This document shows, one piece after another, positions 52,302-60,921 of a DNA stretch of 64,000 bases; position 1 is the first letter of the stretch; each line of letters begins with the position of its first letter. The stretch is from assembly GCF_009758255.1 (NCBI RefSeq), contig NZ_WSEN01000007.1, positions 79,312 to 143,311 on the forward strand, given 5' to 3'. This DNA is from Microbacterium sp. MAH-37 (lineage in GTDB: Bacteria; Actinomycetota; Actinomycetes; Actinomycetales; Microbacteriaceae). The notes below the pieces were generated by a model, which saw only the letters and a list, made by a program, of their open reading frames with translations, was not told the origin of the DNA and searched no databases. The translations under genes were made by a program, and so were the position numbers.

Positions 52302-52877
52302 TCAGGCTGCCGCTCCGAGGTGAGCGGCGTCGTTGAACCGAGTGACGGCGATCTCGCCGTTCGAGCGGAGCTGCAGCTCGGTGACCGCCGCATTCCCGAC
52401 CGGGAGCAGCATCCACGCCGCTGGCGGCGCCGATAGCGCTGCGGCGACGAAGCTGCCGACGACGAACGCATGGGTCACCACCATCAGCGCACCCTCGCCG
52501 CGGCCGTCCAGCATCCCGGCGATCCGAGTCCAGGCGTCGCGCAGCACGCGGCCGTCCTCGTCCTGCTCCTCGACGGGGGTCTCCTGCAGCCACTGCCACC
52601 GGTGCGCCGGATAGTCGCTCCAGCGCTCCGCGGAGGGCATCGGCGTGCGGTCGTCGAGGACAGGGGCGACCTCGAGCGGCAGGCCCAGACGTTCGGATAC
52701 GGTGGACGCGGTCTGCCGGGCCCGGCGCCTCGGGCTGCTGAGCACGCGGAGCACGGGTTCGGCGGAGAGCCGTTCGGCGAGCAGGGCCGCCTGATGCTCG
52801 CCGGTCGTACTGAGCGCGGGGTCGGCGCCGTCATGGCCGTCGGCCTGAGCGTGACGCACGAGGAGGAGTCGATCCAT
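52302..52877 (-). CDS. Histidine phosphatase family protein (SixA/PhoE-like)
   Basis: 191 aa. The N-terminal LLLVRHAQAD carries the catalytic RH, SSPRRRARQTA the phosphate-binding Arg residues, and VVTHAFVVGSFV the second His. It differs from the other family member at 5552. The substrate is unknown. ATG 52877 has AAGACT (52884-52889) six bases upstream; the longer frame is rejected. Confidence 0.85.
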   Translation of the reverse strand: MDRLLLVRHAQADGHDGADPALSTTGEHQAALLAERLSAEPVLRVLSSPRRRARQTASTVSERLGLPLEVAPVLDDRTPMPSAERWSDYPAHRWQWLQETPVEEQDEDGRVLRDAWTRIAGMLDGRGEGALMVVTHAFVVGSFVAAALSAPPAAWMLLPVGNAAVTELQLRSNGEIAVTRFNDAAHLGAAA

Positions 52878-52984
52878 CCGAGCAGTCTTCCAGAGGGTGC
52901 CGAGCTCCTTCGTCCGCCGTTCACCCTCGGGCTCTTCCGTCCCGTGCATCCTGGTGGGATCATGGCCTTCACGAGGAGGCTCTC

Positions 52985-53479
52985 ATGATCGAACTCGATG
53001 AGATCGACACCGACGAGGATGGCGCGCTCACAGCGATCGCCGAGCTTCCCGGTGGGCGACGCGTCACGGTGCAGTACGACTTCGACGACGACTTCGACCT
53101 CGACGAGGGGGAAGACGACGATCTCGACGACGAGGACGATGACGACGGCGGCGGAGGGATAGACCCGGAGAATCTTCCGGACCTCGATGAGATGCAGTCC
53201 ACCGCCGAACACGCACTCGCGCGGCTCACCGAGGAGACGCTCGACGGCATCGAGCGCGACGTCGTCAGGGCCCTCGCCGAGGCCGCCGCGGAGGACGACG
53301 AGTCCGACCTCGACGACCTGCTCACCGACCTTGCGGACGACATCGCATTGGACGGCGTCGTCGTCTTCGGCGACGGCGGCATCACGCTGCTCTACGTCGC
53401 CAGCGACAACTTCCCCGACCTGACCGTGTACTGCCTGCTCGACGACGACCTGGAGATCGACGACCTGATGGTCGAGTAG
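52985..53479 (+). CDS. Highly acidic protein, unknown function
   Basis: 164 aa. About a third of the residues are Asp or Glu. An uninterrupted acidic stretch with a Gly cluster spans residues ~33-58, between two more ordinary segments. The C-terminal half (residues ~70-164) has a hydrophobic/acidic alternation (DGVVVFGDGGITLLYVASDNFPDLTV). No family recognised. GAGG lies eight bases before the ATG. Such acidity suggests binding of cations or basic proteins, which is inference only. Confidence 0.75.
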   Translation: MIELDEIDTDEDGALTAIAELPGGRRVTVQYDFDDDFDLDEGEDDDLDDEDDDDGGGGIDPENLPDLDEMQSTAEHALARLTEETLDGIERDVVRALAEAAAEDDESDLDDLLTDLADDIALDGVVVFGDGGITLLYVASDNFPDLTVYCLLDDDLEIDDLMVE

Positions 53480-53484
53480 GCCGC

Positions 53485-53967
53485 TCAGGTCACCCGCACC
53501 AGTTCTCCGCCGGTCAGCGTGCGCAGCTGCTCGAACGTGAGCGGCATCACCGAGTGCGGGGTGCCCGCCGCCGCCCAGATCTGCGCGTATTGCTGCAGAT
53601 CCTCGTCGATGAAGGTGCGCAGCGGCGCGGGATGCCCCACCGGGGCCACGCCTCCGATCGCCTGGCCGGTGACCTCGCGCACGAGCGCGGCGGGGGCCAT
53701 GGCGACCTCGGCGGCGCCGAGCGCGGCGCTCAGGACGCCGAAGTCGACCCGGTGCGCACCGCTGGTCATCACCAGCACGGGAGCGCCGTCTGCGGTGAGC
53801 ACGAGGCTGTTCGCGATGGCGCCGACCGCGCAGCCCACCGCCCGCGCGGCCTCGGCCGCGGTGCGCGCCGAGTCGGGAAGGACGACGACTCGGGTGTCGA
53901 CGCCTGCTGCGGCGAGATGCTCGGCCACGATACGGCTGCGCGGGGGAAGGGTCTGCTCGGTGGTCAC
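53485..53967 (-). CDS. YbaK/EbsC family aminoacyl-tRNA deacylase
   Basis: 160 aa. GCAVGAIANSLVLTADGAPVLVMTSGAHRVD and the later TGQAIGGVAPVGHP with the conserved GGV-P-G-H are YbaK-fold landmarks (INS/ProX/YbaK superfamily, trans-editing of mischarged tRNA-Pro or similar). GTG 53967 is chosen with GAGGAGA upstream. It converges on the acidic-protein gene. Confidence 0.87.
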   Translation of the reverse strand: MTTEQTLPPRSRIVAEHLAAAGVDTRVVVLPDSARTAAEAARAVGCAVGAIANSLVLTADGAPVLVMTSGAHRVDFGVLSAALGAAEVAMAPAALVREVTGQAIGGVAPVGHPAPLRTFIDEDLQQYAQIWAAAGTPHSVMPLTFEQLRTLTGGELVRVT

Positions 53968-54004
53968 GACGTCATCGTCTCCTCGGATCGGGGGGAGCGG
54001 CGGA

Positions 54005-55228
54005 TCAGGCCGCATCCCCCACGAGGATAGCCTCAGCGTCCTCGCCCGGGCCTTCGCTCTCATCGTCGATGTGCGAGAGCACCTTGCGACCGAGCAGCAC
54101 CGTGAGGGCCGCGATCAGCACCGAGGCCGCGGCGAACAGGTACGGCACGGTGGCGTTGTAGTGGTGCCACAGCAGCGCGGCGATCGGCGGGGCGGCGGCG
54201 CCGCCGAGGAACCGCACGGCCGAGTACGACGAGGACGCCACCGAGCGCGGCAGATCCGTCGCCTCCATGACGGCCTCGGTGAGCACGGTGTTCATGATGC
54301 CGAGCAGCAGACCGCCGACGATGATGCAGGCGACGAGCCACATCGCGTCGGCCACGACCAGGCCGGCGACGACCAGGTCGATCGCCAGCAGCGGCAGCAC
54401 GGTGAGGATGATCGTGGTGCGGCGCATCCGGCGCATCAGCACCGGCGCGACCCAGACGCTGGTGATCGCGAGGGCGACGCCCCAGCCGAAGAACGTGAAG
54501 CCGATGCCCATCGCGCCGAAGCCGAGCGGGAACGGCGAGAACGCCAGCAGCACGAAGAAGCCGATGTTGTAGAACAGCGCGGTCACGGCGAGGATCGCGA
54601 GGGCCGGCCGGCCGAGGGCGGTGAACGGTGCCGAGAACGGCACCGGCTCGCGCTTCTCGCCCTTGCCGCGCACCAGGGTGAGCACGGCGATGAAGCCGAT
54701 GGCCATCAGCACGACGACGCCGAAGAACGGACCGCGCCAGCTGACCTCGCCGAGCAGGCCACCCAGCAGCGGGCCGACCGCGATGCCCAGGCCCAGTGCG
54801 GCCTCGTAGAGGACGATGGCCGCGGCGCTGCCGCCGGATGCCGCGCCCACGATGGTCGCGAGGGCGGTGGAGATGAACAGGGCGTTGCCGAGGCCCCAGC
54901 CGGCGCGGAATCCGATCACGGCCTCGACGCTGCCGCTGGTCGCGCAGAGGAGCGCGAAGACGACGATGAGGCCGAGTCCGGTGAGCAGCGTGGCCTTGGC
55001 GCCGATGCGGCTGGACACCCAGCTGGTGATGAGCATCGCAAGACCGGTGACGAGCAGGTAACTGGTGAAGAGCAGTTCGGTCTCGACCGGCGTCGCCTTC
55101 AGCGACTCGGCGATGGCCGGCAGGATCGGGTCGACCAGGCCGATGCCCATGAACGCCACGACGCAGGCGAACGCCACCGCCCACACCTGCGCGGGCTGTT
55201 TCCAGACCGATCCCGTCGTCGTGCTCAT
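54005..55228 (-). CDS. MFS transporter (drug-efflux type)
   Basis: 407 aa, 12 hydrophobic segments. The N-half loop motif SSRIGAKATLLTG and motif C-like GPLLGGLLGEVSWRGPF mark the DHA1 drug:H+ antiporter group. The stop of the MarR gene overlaps its ATG by four bases, so the pair forms an operon in which MarR probably senses the exported compound. Confidence 0.9.
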   Translation of the reverse strand: MSTTTGSVWKQPAQVWAVAFACVVAFMGIGLVDPILPAIAESLKATPVETELLFTSYLLVTGLAMLITSWVSSRIGAKATLLTGLGLIVVFALLCATSGSVEAVIGFRAGWGLGNALFISTALATIVGAASGGSAAAIVLYEAALGLGIAVGPLLGGLLGEVSWRGPFFGVVVLMAIGFIAVLTLVRGKGEKREPVPFSAPFTALGRPALAILAVTALFYNIGFFVLLAFSPFPLGFGAMGIGFTFFGWGVALAITSVWVAPVLMRRMRRTTIILTVLPLLAIDLVVAGLVVADAMWLVACIIVGGLLLGIMNTVLTEAVMEATDLPRSVASSSYSAVRFLGGAAAPPIAALLWHHYNATVPYLFAAASVLIAALTVLLGRKVLSHIDDESEGPGEDAEAILVGDAA

Positions 55229-55656
55229 ACTGCGTCTCCTGTCTCTCGGCTGTGGTCGTGCAGGATCTGCGCCGCACGGGCGAGGGCCGCCCAGTCCGCG
55301 TCGTCCAGCCCGGCGAAGCGCGGGGCGAGCGTGGCGCGGAAATCGGTCCGCCAGGCGTGCATCACCCGTCGTCCCTCGCCGGTGATCGTCACGAGCGTGG
55401 CGCGCGAGTCCTCCGGGTCGGGTGTCCGTGCGACGAGTCCCGCGCGCTCCAGGTCGCCGATCAGCCGGGTCATCCCGGGCTGCGTGGTGCGCGCGGCGGC
55501 CGCGAGTGCACCGACGCGCTGCGCCGGGGACTCCTCGAGCAGGCTGAGCACGCGCCATTGGGCGGCCGGTGCGTCGTTTCGCGCTTCCTGGGCGGCGATC
55601 CGCCCGAGCGCGTACGACGACAGCACCAGCGTGGGGATGATCTCGTCGCGATCCAT
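55225..55656 (-). CDS. MarR-family transcriptional regulator
   Basis: 143 aa. Winged helix with QPGMTRLIGDLERAGLVARTPDPEDSRATLVTITGEGRR, the DxRxxxxxLT-like wing being typical. It is the first gene of a regulator-exporter operon. TATACT (55664-55669) lies seven bases before the ATG. A palindrome abuts that -10, so it is likely autorepressed. The longer frame is rejected. Confidence 0.93.
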   Translation of the reverse strand: MDRDEIIPTLVLSSYALGRIAAQEARNDAPAAQWRVLSLLEESPAQRVGALAAAARTTQPGMTRLIGDLERAGLVARTPDPEDSRATLVTITGEGRRVMHAWRTDFRATLAPRFAGLDDADWAALARAAQILHDHSRETGDAV

Positions 55657-55663
55657 ACCAAAG

Positions 55664-55682
55664 AGTATATACCGCCTGGTAT
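55664..55682 (-). promoter_or_regulatory. MarR-MFS promoter and operator
   Basis: -10 TATACT (55664-55669, minus strand), seven bases before the start, and ATACC-GCCT-GGTAT (55669-55682) directly upstream. Repressor bound there would cover the promoter. Confidence 0.6.
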
Positions 55683-55685
55683 GTA

Positions 55686-56483
55686 TCAGGGGCGCCGCGA
55701 GCCCGCGATCCGTGAGGAGAGCTGGTGCGCGTGTGCGAGCAGGGTGCGGCCGAGCTGGGGGAGCCGGTCCGGTCCGAACCGGAACTCGACGCCGGTGAGG
55801 CTGAGCGCCCACTCCGGGCGGCCGTCGCGGTCGAAGACCGCGGCGCCCATGCCCCAGGAGCCCTCCACGATCAGGCCGGGGTTCACGGAGTAGCCCCGCG
55901 CCTTCGTCTCGGCCAGCCGGGTGCGCAACGGACGCTGCGCATGCGTGCGCCCCCATCGTTCCGGCAGCTCCGGATGCCGGTCGAGATAGGCATCCACATC
56001 GTGGTCAGGGAGGAACGAGAGGATGGCGAGGCCGGCGCTGGCGACGCCGAGCGGGAACCGCACGCCCTCGCTGAGCACGAAAGAGCGGATCGGAAACGAC
56101 CCCTCCTCGCGCAGCAGACAGACGGTCTCGTCCGCGCGTCGCACGGAGAGGAAGGCACTCTCTTCGGTCTTGACCGCCAGAGACCGCACGATGTCGCGTG
56201 CGAGTTCGGTCACGTCGTAGCGCGCTGCGGCGACGGTGCCCATCAGATACAGCTCGGGTCCCGGCATCCACAGGGCGGTGGCACGATCCTGGTCGACCAG
56301 GCCCTCCACCTGCAGCGCGGTCAGCAGTCGGTGCGCGGTCGACCGGCTGAGCTCTGCGTCACGGGCGAGCGTCTGCAGCGAGGCGCCGTCCGCCGCGGCG
56401 GTGACCAGCCGCAGCAGGCGCGACGCGCGCGCGACCGCCTGTGCGCCCGGCACCGTGCGTCTGGCCGTCGAAGACGATTCCAT
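55686..56483 (-). CDS. IclR-family transcriptional regulator
   Basis: 265 aa. N-terminal wHTH (ASRLLRLVTAAADGASLQTLARDAELSRSTAHRLLTALQ) and the IclR ligand domain with RGYSVNPGLIVEGSWGMGAAVFD, the conserved C-terminal loop. It is divergent from the CoA-transferase/thiolase operon, which it likely controls, as PcaR-type IclR proteins do. ATG 56483 has TAGCGT seven bases upstream (56491-56496), so it is leaderless. Confidence 0.92.
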   Translation of the reverse strand: MESSSTARRTVPGAQAVARASRLLRLVTAAADGASLQTLARDAELSRSTAHRLLTALQVEGLVDQDRATALWMPGPELYLMGTVAAARYDVTELARDIVRSLAVKTEESAFLSVRRADETVCLLREEGSFPIRSFVLSEGVRFPLGVASAGLAILSFLPDHDVDAYLDRHPELPERWGRTHAQRPLRTRLAETKARGYSVNPGLIVEGSWGMGAAVFDRDGRPEWALSLTGVEFRFGPDRLPQLGRTLLAHAHQLSSRIAGSRRP

Positions 56484-56490
56484 AATGTGG

Positions 56491-56496
56491 ACGCTA
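56491..56496 (-). promoter_or_regulatory. -10 element of the IclR gene (leaderless)
   Basis: TAGCGT on the minus strand, seven bases before ATG 56483. The 106-base divergent gap also has GCATCCG (56521-56527) facing CGGATGC (56551-56557), a possible operator, though this hexamer is common in the window. Confidence 0.5.
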
Positions 56497-56589
56497 GTCG
56501 GCACCGCGACCACATCGCAAGCATCCGTTTGCCGGAGCCTCGGGCGGAGGCGGATGCTGGAGGAGTACCCCATCACGAAGGAGTGACGC

Positions 56590-57360
56590 GTGATCGACAA
56601 GCAATGGGCATCTGCCACGGAGGCGGTCGCAGACATCCCCGACGGAGCGTCGCTGGCTGTCGGCGGATTCGGCCTGTCCGGCAACCCGATGAAGCTCATC
56701 GAGGCTCTGCACGCGCAGGGCACGAGCGACCTCAGCATCGTCAGCAACAACTGCGGCGTGGACGACTGGGGGCTCGGCATCCTGCTCGGCGCGCAGCGCA
56801 TCCGCAAGATGACCTCGTCGTATGTCGGCGAGAACAAGGAGTTCGAACGGCAGTTCCTCTCCGGCGAACTGGAACTCGAGCTCACCCCGCAGGGCACGCT
56901 CGCAGAGAAGCTGCGCGCCGGCGGCGCCGGCATCGCCGCGTTCTTCACGCAGACCGGCGTCGGCACGCAGGTGGCCGAGGGAGGCCTGCCGCGCCGCTAC
57001 GACGGCACCGGCGGCGTCGCGGTCGAGTCCCCAGTGAAGGAGGTGCGCAGCTTCTCGCTCGGTGGCACTCCGCATGACTACGTGCTCGAGGAGTCGATCG
57101 CCACCGACTTCGCCCTCGTCCATGCCTGGCGCGGTGACCGGCACGGGAACCTGATCTTCAACAAGGCCGCGCGCAACTTCAACCCGCTCGCGGCGCAGGC
57201 GGGGCGCATCTGCATCGCGCAGGTCGAAGAACTGGTCGAACCCGGCGAGCTCGACCCCGACTGCATCCACCTGCCCGGCATCTACGTGCATCGCGTCGTG
57301 GAGGTCGGCACCGGCATCGAGAAGCGCATCGAACGGCGCACGATCACGGAGGCGAACTGA
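56590..57360 (+). CDS. 3-oxoacid CoA-transferase subunit A (ScoA/PcaI-like)
   Basis: 256 aa. [28 protein letters not shown] and [19 protein letters not shown] are shared by succinyl-CoA:acetoacetate and 3-oxoadipate CoA-transferases of actinobacteria. It forms the alpha subunit with the next gene. GTG start with AAGGAG upstream. The acetyl-CoA-acetyltransferase-like thiolase downstream argues slightly for acetoacetate; the IclR neighbour argues for oxoadipate. Confidence 0.92.
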   Translation: MIDKQWASATEAVADIPDGASLAVGGFGLSGNPMKLIEALHAQGTSDLSIVSNNCGVDDWGLGILLGAQRIRKMTSSYVGENKEFERQFLSGELELELTPQGTLAEKLRAGGAGIAAFFTQTGVGTQVAEGGLPRRYDGTGGVAVESPVKEVRSFSLGGTPHDYVLEESIATDFALVHAWRGDRHGNLIFNKAARNFNPLAAQAGRICIAQVEELVEPGELDPDCIHLPGIYVHRVVEVGTGIEKRIERRTITEAN

Positions 57361-57361
57361 C

Positions 57362-58033
57362 ATGGCGCTCACCCGCAACGAGATGGCTGCCCGCGCAGCG
57401 CTGGAGCTGCAGGACGGCGCCTACGTCAACCTCGGCATCGGCTTGCCCACGCTCGTGCCCAACTACGTGCCCGCGGGTGTCACCGTGGTGCTGCAGTCCG
57501 AGAACGGCATCCTCGGCGTCGGCCCGTACCCCACCGAGGAGAACGTCGACCCCGACCTCATCAACGCCGGTAAGGAGACCGTCACGACGCTGCCGGGGGC
57601 GGCGTACTTCGACTCCGCGACGAGCTTCGGCATGATCCGCGGCGGCAAGATCGACGCCGCGATCCTCGGCGCCATGCAGGTCTCGGCCCGCGGCGACCTC
57701 GCCAACTGGATGATCCCGGGCAAGATGGTCAAGGGACCGGGCGGCGCGATGGACCTCGTGCACGGCGCCGGCCGGCTGATCGTGCTGATGGAGCACGTCG
57801 CCAAGGACGGCAGCGCGAAGATCGTCAACGACTGCTCACTGCCGCTCACCGGGCGCGGCGTGGTGCACCGGATCATCACCGACCTCGCCGTGATCGACGT
57901 CACGGATGAGGGGCTGGTGCTGGTCGAGACCGCGCCCGGCGTCTCGGTGCAGGACGTGATCGACGCGACCGAACCCGAACTGATCGTCTCGACTGCGCTG
58001 GTCGAGAAGCGCGAACTGGAGGAGAACTCATGA
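57362..58033 (+). CDS. 3-oxoacid CoA-transferase subunit B (ScoB/PcaJ-like)
   Basis: 223 aa. [14 protein letters not shown] and [11 protein letters not shown] with the catalytic Glu (E47), which carries CoA during transfer. [20 protein letters not shown] segment ([11 protein letters not shown]) is typical. One base after subunit A and overlapping the thiolase by four bases, so a single operon. Confidence 0.93.
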   Translation: MALTRNEMAARAALELQDGAYVNLGIGLPTLVPNYVPAGVTVVLQSENGILGVGPYPTEENVDPDLINAGKETVTTLPGAAYFDSATSFGMIRGGKIDAAILGAMQVSARGDLANWMIPGKMVKGPGGAMDLVHGAGRLIVLMEHVAKDGSAKIVNDCSLPLTGRGVVHRIITDLAVIDVTDEGLVLVETAPGVSVQDVIDATEPELIVSTALVEKRELEENS

Positions 58034-59208
58034 GCGACATCGTCATCGTCGCGGCCGCCCGCACCCCGCAGGGGCGGCTCAAGGGTCAGCTGGCGGGCTT
58101 CACCGCGCCGCAGCTGGGCTCGCTCGCCATCAAGGGCGCACTGGCGCAGGGCGGGATCGACCCGTCGGAGGTCGACGCCGTGATCGTCGGCCAGGTGCTG
58201 CCGGCAGGCTCGGGGCAGAATCCCGCCCGCCAGGCCGCCATCGGCGCCGGGATCGGCTGGGACGTGCCGGCGAGCTCGGTGAACAAGGTCTGCCTGTCCG
58301 GCCTCACGGCGATCATCGACGCCGCGCGCATGATCCGTCTCGGCGACGCGACCACGGTCGTGACGGCCGGCATGGAGTCGATGACGCGCGCGCCGCATCT
58401 GCTGATGGGCTCGCGTGACGGCTGGACCTACGGCAGTGTCGAGGTGCTCGACCACATGGCGTACGACGGCCTCACCGACGTCTACGACAAGGAGAGCATG
58501 GGGGCATCCACCGAGCGCCAGAACCCTCGGTACGAGCAGACTCGCCAGACGCAGGACCGGGTCGCCGAGCTCTCGCACCAGCGCGCCGCCGCGGCGGCTG
58601 AGGCCGGCCTCTTCGACGCCGAGATCGTCGCCGTCGAGGTGCCGCAGCGCAAGGGAGACCCCGTCGTGCTGACCCGCGACGAGGGCGTGCGCCCCGAGAC
58701 CACAATGGAGACGCTCGCGACGCTGCGTCCCGCCTTCGTGGAGGGCGGCACGATCACTGCAGGAAACTCCTCGCAGATCTCCGACGGCGCATCGTCGGTG
58801 ATCCTCACCACCCGCGAGAACGCCGAGGCGAAGGGCTGGGAGGTGCTCGCCGTGGTCGGCGCGAGTGGACAGACCGCGGGTCCGGACAACTCGCTGCAGG
58901 CGCAGCCGGCACGCGCGATCGAGCGCGCCTGCGAGAAGCAGGGCATCACACCCGCGGATCTCGATATCGTCGAGATCAACGAGGCCTTCGGCGCAGTGGT
59001 CGCACGCTCGCAACAGGAACTGGGCCTCAGCGAGGACATCGTGAACATCCACGGCGGAGGCATCGCGATCGGGCACCCGATCGGCGCCAGCGGCAACAGG
59101 CTCGTCGTGCACATGGCGCACGAACTGGTCCGTCGCGGCTCCGGCACGGTCGCCGTCGGCCTGTGCGGCGGCGGCGGTCAGGGCGAGGCGCTGATCCTCA
59201 TGCGCTGA
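58030..59208 (+). CDS. Acetyl-CoA C-acyltransferase (thiolase)
   Basis: 392 aa. Nucleophile C88 in [25 protein letters not shown], and a C-terminal [11 protein letters not shown] with the second Cys. The GHPIGASG form and N-terminus fit acetoacetyl-CoA thiolases better than PaaJ/PcaF. With ScoAB-like partners it would finish acetoacetate (or 3-oxoadipate) breakdown to acetyl-CoA. It differs from paaJ at 45696. Confidence 0.92.
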   Translation: MSDIVIVAAARTPQGRLKGQLAGFTAPQLGSLAIKGALAQGGIDPSEVDAVIVGQVLPAGSGQNPARQAAIGAGIGWDVPASSVNKVCLSGLTAIIDAARMIRLGDATTVVTAGMESMTRAPHLLMGSRDGWTYGSVEVLDHMAYDGLTDVYDKESMGASTERQNPRYEQTRQTQDRVAELSHQRAAAAAEAGLFDAEIVAVEVPQRKGDPVVLTRDEGVRPETTMETLATLRPAFVEGGTITAGNSSQISDGASSVILTTRENAEAKGWEVLAVVGASGQTAGPDNSLQAQPARAIERACEKQGITPADLDIVEINEAFGAVVARSQQELGLSEDIVNIHGGGIAIGHPIGASGNRLVVHMAHELVRRGSGTVAVGLCGGGGQGEALILMR

Positions 59209-59211
59209 CTC

Positions 59212-59490
59212 TCAGCGCTTCGTCGCCTTCGCGGTCTTCTCGATCTGCTTCGCCTGTTTCCTCGCCCTCTTCGCCTGGACAGGGGCGATGGGGGAGTCGA
59301 CCGCGACGGCGACGCCGCGCTCATCGCGGCGCATGTCGACGACGGCGCCGATCGCGAAGGCGAGAGTGATGGCCCAGCTCGCCCAGGCGAGCAGCGCCCG
59401 CCACGTGATCGGCGCATCGCGGGTGCCGCGCAGCAGCGAGATCCCTGCGGAGATCGCGGCGAACAGGCCGGTGCTGAACAGGTAGCGCAT
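59212..59490 (-). CDS. Small membrane protein with Lys-rich tail
   Basis: 92 aa. Two hydrophobic segments (about 4-20 and 31-51), then a cytoplasmic-looking tail ending in a Lys/Ala-rich run (AKRARKQAKQIEKTAKATKR). No family recognised. TAGCGT (59497-59502) six bases before the ATG indicates a leaderless transcript. It converges with the thiolase three bases from its stop. Confidence 0.75.
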   Translation of the reverse strand: MRYLFSTGLFAAISAGISLLRGTRDAPITWRALLAWASWAITLAFAIGAVVDMRRDERGVAVAVDSPIAPVQAKRARKQAKQIEKTAKATKR

Positions 59491-59496
59491 GCATCC

Positions 59497-59502
59497 ACGC
59501 TA
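59497..59502 (-). promoter_or_regulatory. -10 element of the 92-aa membrane-protein gene
   Basis: TAGCGT on the minus strand with a six-base gap to ATG 59490. Confidence 0.5.
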
Positions 59503-59527
59503 GCGGGTCCGGATCGGACGCGCCCGG

Positions 59528-59533
59528 TAGAAT
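59528..59533 (+). promoter_or_regulatory. -10 element of the MFS gene
   Basis: TAGAAT, nine bases before an in-frame ATG at 59543 and 105 before the preferred ATG at 59639. Confidence 0.45.
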
Positions 59534-59638
59534 GGTCGACGGATGCCACGCATCCGCCAGCTGTGTATCTTCCGGCCGTCGGCACCCCGACGGATAACGG
59601 CGGCACCCGACCCCGCGCCGATCCGGCGCGCGAGAGCC

Positions 59639-60868
59639 ATGACACAGACCACTTCGTCACCGAGCCTGATCCGTCTGGCCGGCATCCCGTACTTCCTCAT
59701 CGCGTTCGTCGCGCGGCTGCCGTTCGCCATGATGGTCGTCGGCGTGCTCACGCTCGCTGTCTCCGCCCGCGGCTCCATCTCGCTGGGCGGACTCACGTCC
59801 GCCGCCGTCGGTCTCGGCACCGCCTGCATCGGCCCGCTGCTGGGCGCCGCCGCCGACCGCTTCGGGCAGCGTCCGGTGCTGCTGATCATCGCCCTCGCGA
59901 ACGCCGCGGCTCTCGTGCTGTTCACCCTCGCGGTATACAGCGACGTACCCGACGCCGTCATGCTGCTCGCCGCCTTCGCGATCGGCGCCACCGCGCCGCA
60001 GGTGGCGCCGATGTCGCGCTCGCGACTGGTCACCATGATCACCGAGAACATGCCGCGCTCGAGGCAGCCGAAGGTGATCGGCTCGACGATGGCCTACGAG
60101 TCCGCCGCGGACGAGACCGTGTTCGTGTTCGGACCGTTCCTCGTCGGCGTGCTCGCCTCGCTGATCGCACCGTGGGCACCGCTGGTGATCGGCGCGGCGC
60201 TCACAGTCCTGTTCGTCGGCGCGTTCGCGCTGCATCCGAGTGGTGCGCACATCTCCGCGGCGCGGAAGGCCGATGGCGCGGCCGTGGCGCCCGTGCGCGA
60301 GCTGTTCCGGGCGCGACTGCTGGTGGTCGTCGTGGGCATGTTCGGTGTCGGACTGTTCTTCGGCACCATGCTCACGGCGCTGACGAGCTTCATGGAGGAC
60401 CGCGGCCACCCCGAGCAGGCCGGGCTCCTGTACGGCGTGATGGGCGTCGGCTCGGCCGTGCTCGCCCTCGGTGTCGCCTTACTGCCGCCGAGCTTCAGCC
60501 TGCGGAACCGGTGGCTGGTGTTCTCCGGGATCCTGTTCGCGGGCACCCTCCTGCTGTTCGTCGTCCACGATGTGCCGAGCATGAGCCTGGCGCTGGGACT
60601 GATGGGCATCGGCATCGGCCCGACCCTGGTGACGCAGTACAGCTTCGGCGCCGCGCACACGCCGGCCGGCCGCTCGGCGACGGTCATGACCATGCTCGGC
60701 TCCTCGATCATCGTCGGACAGTCCCTCGGAGCGGCGGTCACCGGCCGGCTCGCCGAGACCGCCGGTACGACCGCCGCACTGTACCTGCCGATCCTCGCCG
60801 CGGCCATCGTGGTCGTCGCAGGCGTCGCCAACCACGTGCTGAACTCACCGCGCCGCCTCGCTCGATAG
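59639..60868 (+). CDS. MFS transporter
   Basis: 409 aa, 12 hydrophobic segments, DHA1-like (AADRFGQRPVLLII loop, and GPTLVTQYSFGAAHTPAGRSATVMTMLGSS in the second half). Substrate unknown. I start at ATG 59639 because the 32 residues encoded from ATG 59543 are Arg/Pro-rich and unlike a transporter N-terminus. However, 59543 lies near a TAGAAT promoter, so it remains possible. Confidence 0.87.
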   Translation: MTQTTSSPSLIRLAGIPYFLIAFVARLPFAMMVVGVLTLAVSARGSISLGGLTSAAVGLGTACIGPLLGAAADRFGQRPVLLIIALANAAALVLFTLAVYSDVPDAVMLLAAFAIGATAPQVAPMSRSRLVTMITENMPRSRQPKVIGSTMAYESAADETVFVFGPFLVGVLASLIAPWAPLVIGAALTVLFVGAFALHPSGAHISAARKADGAAVAPVRELFRARLLVVVVGMFGVGLFFGTMLTALTSFMEDRGHPEQAGLLYGVMGVGSAVLALGVALLPPSFSLRNRWLVFSGILFAGTLLLFVVHDVPSMSLALGLMGIGIGPTLVTQYSFGAAHTPAGRSATVMTMLGSSIIVGQSLGAAVTGRLAETAGTTAALYLPILAAAIVVVAGVANHVLNSPRRLAR

Positions 60869-60921
60869 CCTGTAGACCTGTAAGGGAGGTCGCCGTCGTC
60901 GGCGACAGGACGGGAGGATCC

